Source: Pseudomonas sp. GM21
GTDB lineage: Bacteria; Pseudomonadota; Gammaproteobacteria; Pseudomonadales; Pseudomonadaceae
NCBI RefSeq assembly: GCF_000282215.1
Contig: NZ_AKJS01000140.1
Coordinates: forward strand, 1-42,362
Length of the DNA stretch: 42,362 nt
Direction of reading: 5' to 3'
Positions 42,187-42,362 of this stretch are shown one piece after another; positions within the stretch are counted from its first letter, which is position 1, and every line of letters begins with the position of its first letter. The notes beneath the pieces are model-generated. The model was not told the origin of the DNA, searched no databases, and saw only the letters and a program-made list of their open reading frames with translations. Made by a program: the position numbers and the translations under genes.

Positions 42187-42362
42187 TCATGCGGCACGAT
42201 ACTTGATCAAACGGTCAGCACCACCTTCGGCAACGCGGTTTTCGATCAGCCGGTCAGAACCATCAGCGGCTACGCGGTTTTCGATCAGTCGGTCGGAACC
42301 GTCAGCGGCCACGCGGTTTTCGATCAGACGGTCGGAACCGTCAGCGGCTACGCGGTTTTCGA
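42187..42362 (-). CDS. C-terminus of a protein made of 13-residue tandem repeats (5' end beyond window)
   Basis: On the minus strand the frame enters from the right edge and ends at TGA (42187-42189). It encodes nearly perfect copies of a 13-residue unit, RLIENRVAADGSD, then a slightly diverged RLIENRVAEGGAD and the end RLIKYRAA. Charge alternation (Arg, Glu, Asp) and Leu/Ile/Val positions suggest a repeated helix-turn or solenoid element. The N-terminal part is outside the window, so signal peptide and family cannot be judged. I recall similar repeats from hypothetical Pseudomonas proteins but no characterised one. A strong terminator follows. Confidence 0.85.
   Translation of the reverse strand, partial: ENRVAADGSDRLIENRVAADGSDRLIENRVAADGSDRLIENRVAEGGADRLIKYRAA
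42212..42362. repeat. 39-bp tandem repeats (at least four copies)
   Basis: Units begin at 42212, 42251, 42290 and 42329 (39-base period, each starting CGGTC), the last cut by the window edge. They differ at a few, mainly third-codon, positions and correspond to 13 codons each. Confidence 0.93.

Noticed and set aside
42212..42362. Regular repeats as a CRISPR array
   Set aside because: Units are contiguous 39-mers without spacers and translate to a repeating peptide in an open frame with a following terminator.

Overview
The window reads as chromosomal DNA of a Pseudomonas of the fluorescens group. The signs are uniformly high-GC, densely coded DNA, a REP/REPIN palindrome typical of that group (6962-7055), a GlcDEF glycolate oxidase, a Pseudomonas-type D-galactose dehydrogenase, a CigR-family protein and a small protein of the DUF7693 kind. 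I saw no prophage, transposase, CRISPR array, rRNA or tRNA.

Layout. (1) 1-3717, minus strand: glcD-glcE-glcF, the three-subunit glycolate oxidase; glcF runs off the left edge. (2) 4122-12843: an apparent uptake and catabolic cluster. It begins with one polypeptide fusing a PLP aminotransferase to a polar-amino-acid ABC ATPase, followed by its binding protein, two permeases, a DMT exporter, an AstE-like metallo-deacylase, a RidA protein and a convergent amidase. A 52-codon remnant of a TetR-type regulator lies antisense to the end of the exporter gene. (3) 13099-14644: a small DUF7693-like protein, a periplasmic cytochrome c and a DUF4405 membrane protein preceded by paired, oppositely oriented tandem boxes. 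(4) 14788-19989: HD-GYP response regulator plus hybrid kinase. (5) 20160-24725: a Fur-box-preceded FhuE-type TonB receptor, a secreted DRGH nuclease, a SYLF-domain protein and a lipoprotein. (6) 24790-33846, minus strand: a second hybrid kinase and HD-GYP regulator, a GGEEF diguanylate cyclase, a receiver fused to a degenerate kinase, and an overlapping ToxR/ToxS-like pair. (7) 34144-37603: GFA protein, lipoprotein, CigR-like protein, a glycine-rich secreted protein and D-galactose dehydrogenase. (8) 37726-42362: an MFS transporter, a Ca2+/H+ antiporter, an RcnA-like Ni/Co exporter, a periplasmic chorismate mutase, and the end of a gene encoding 13-residue tandem repeats, cut by the right edge.

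How the genes work together. Region 2 would bind and import a nitrogen compound, release acyl or amide groups, transaminate, and quench reactive enamines with RidA; the substrate is not visible from sequence. Regions 4 and 6 are two versions of the same module (multi-domain hybrid kinase plus receiver-HD-GYP phosphodiesterase). The second adds a cyclase, so synthesis and breakdown of c-di-GMP are encoded side by side. A 16-base sequence built on TGAAAA boxes at 10-base spacing occurs upstream of both the second kinase and its HD-GYP partner, suggesting co-regulation. Region 8 groups divalent-cation efflux genes.

The strongest candidates for something undescribed are the aminotransferase-ABC ATPase fusion, the receiver-pseudokinase next to the ToxR/ToxS-like pair, the shared phased TGAAAA element, and the 13-residue repeat protein. 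All functional statements are inferred from sequence reading; no database search was run.
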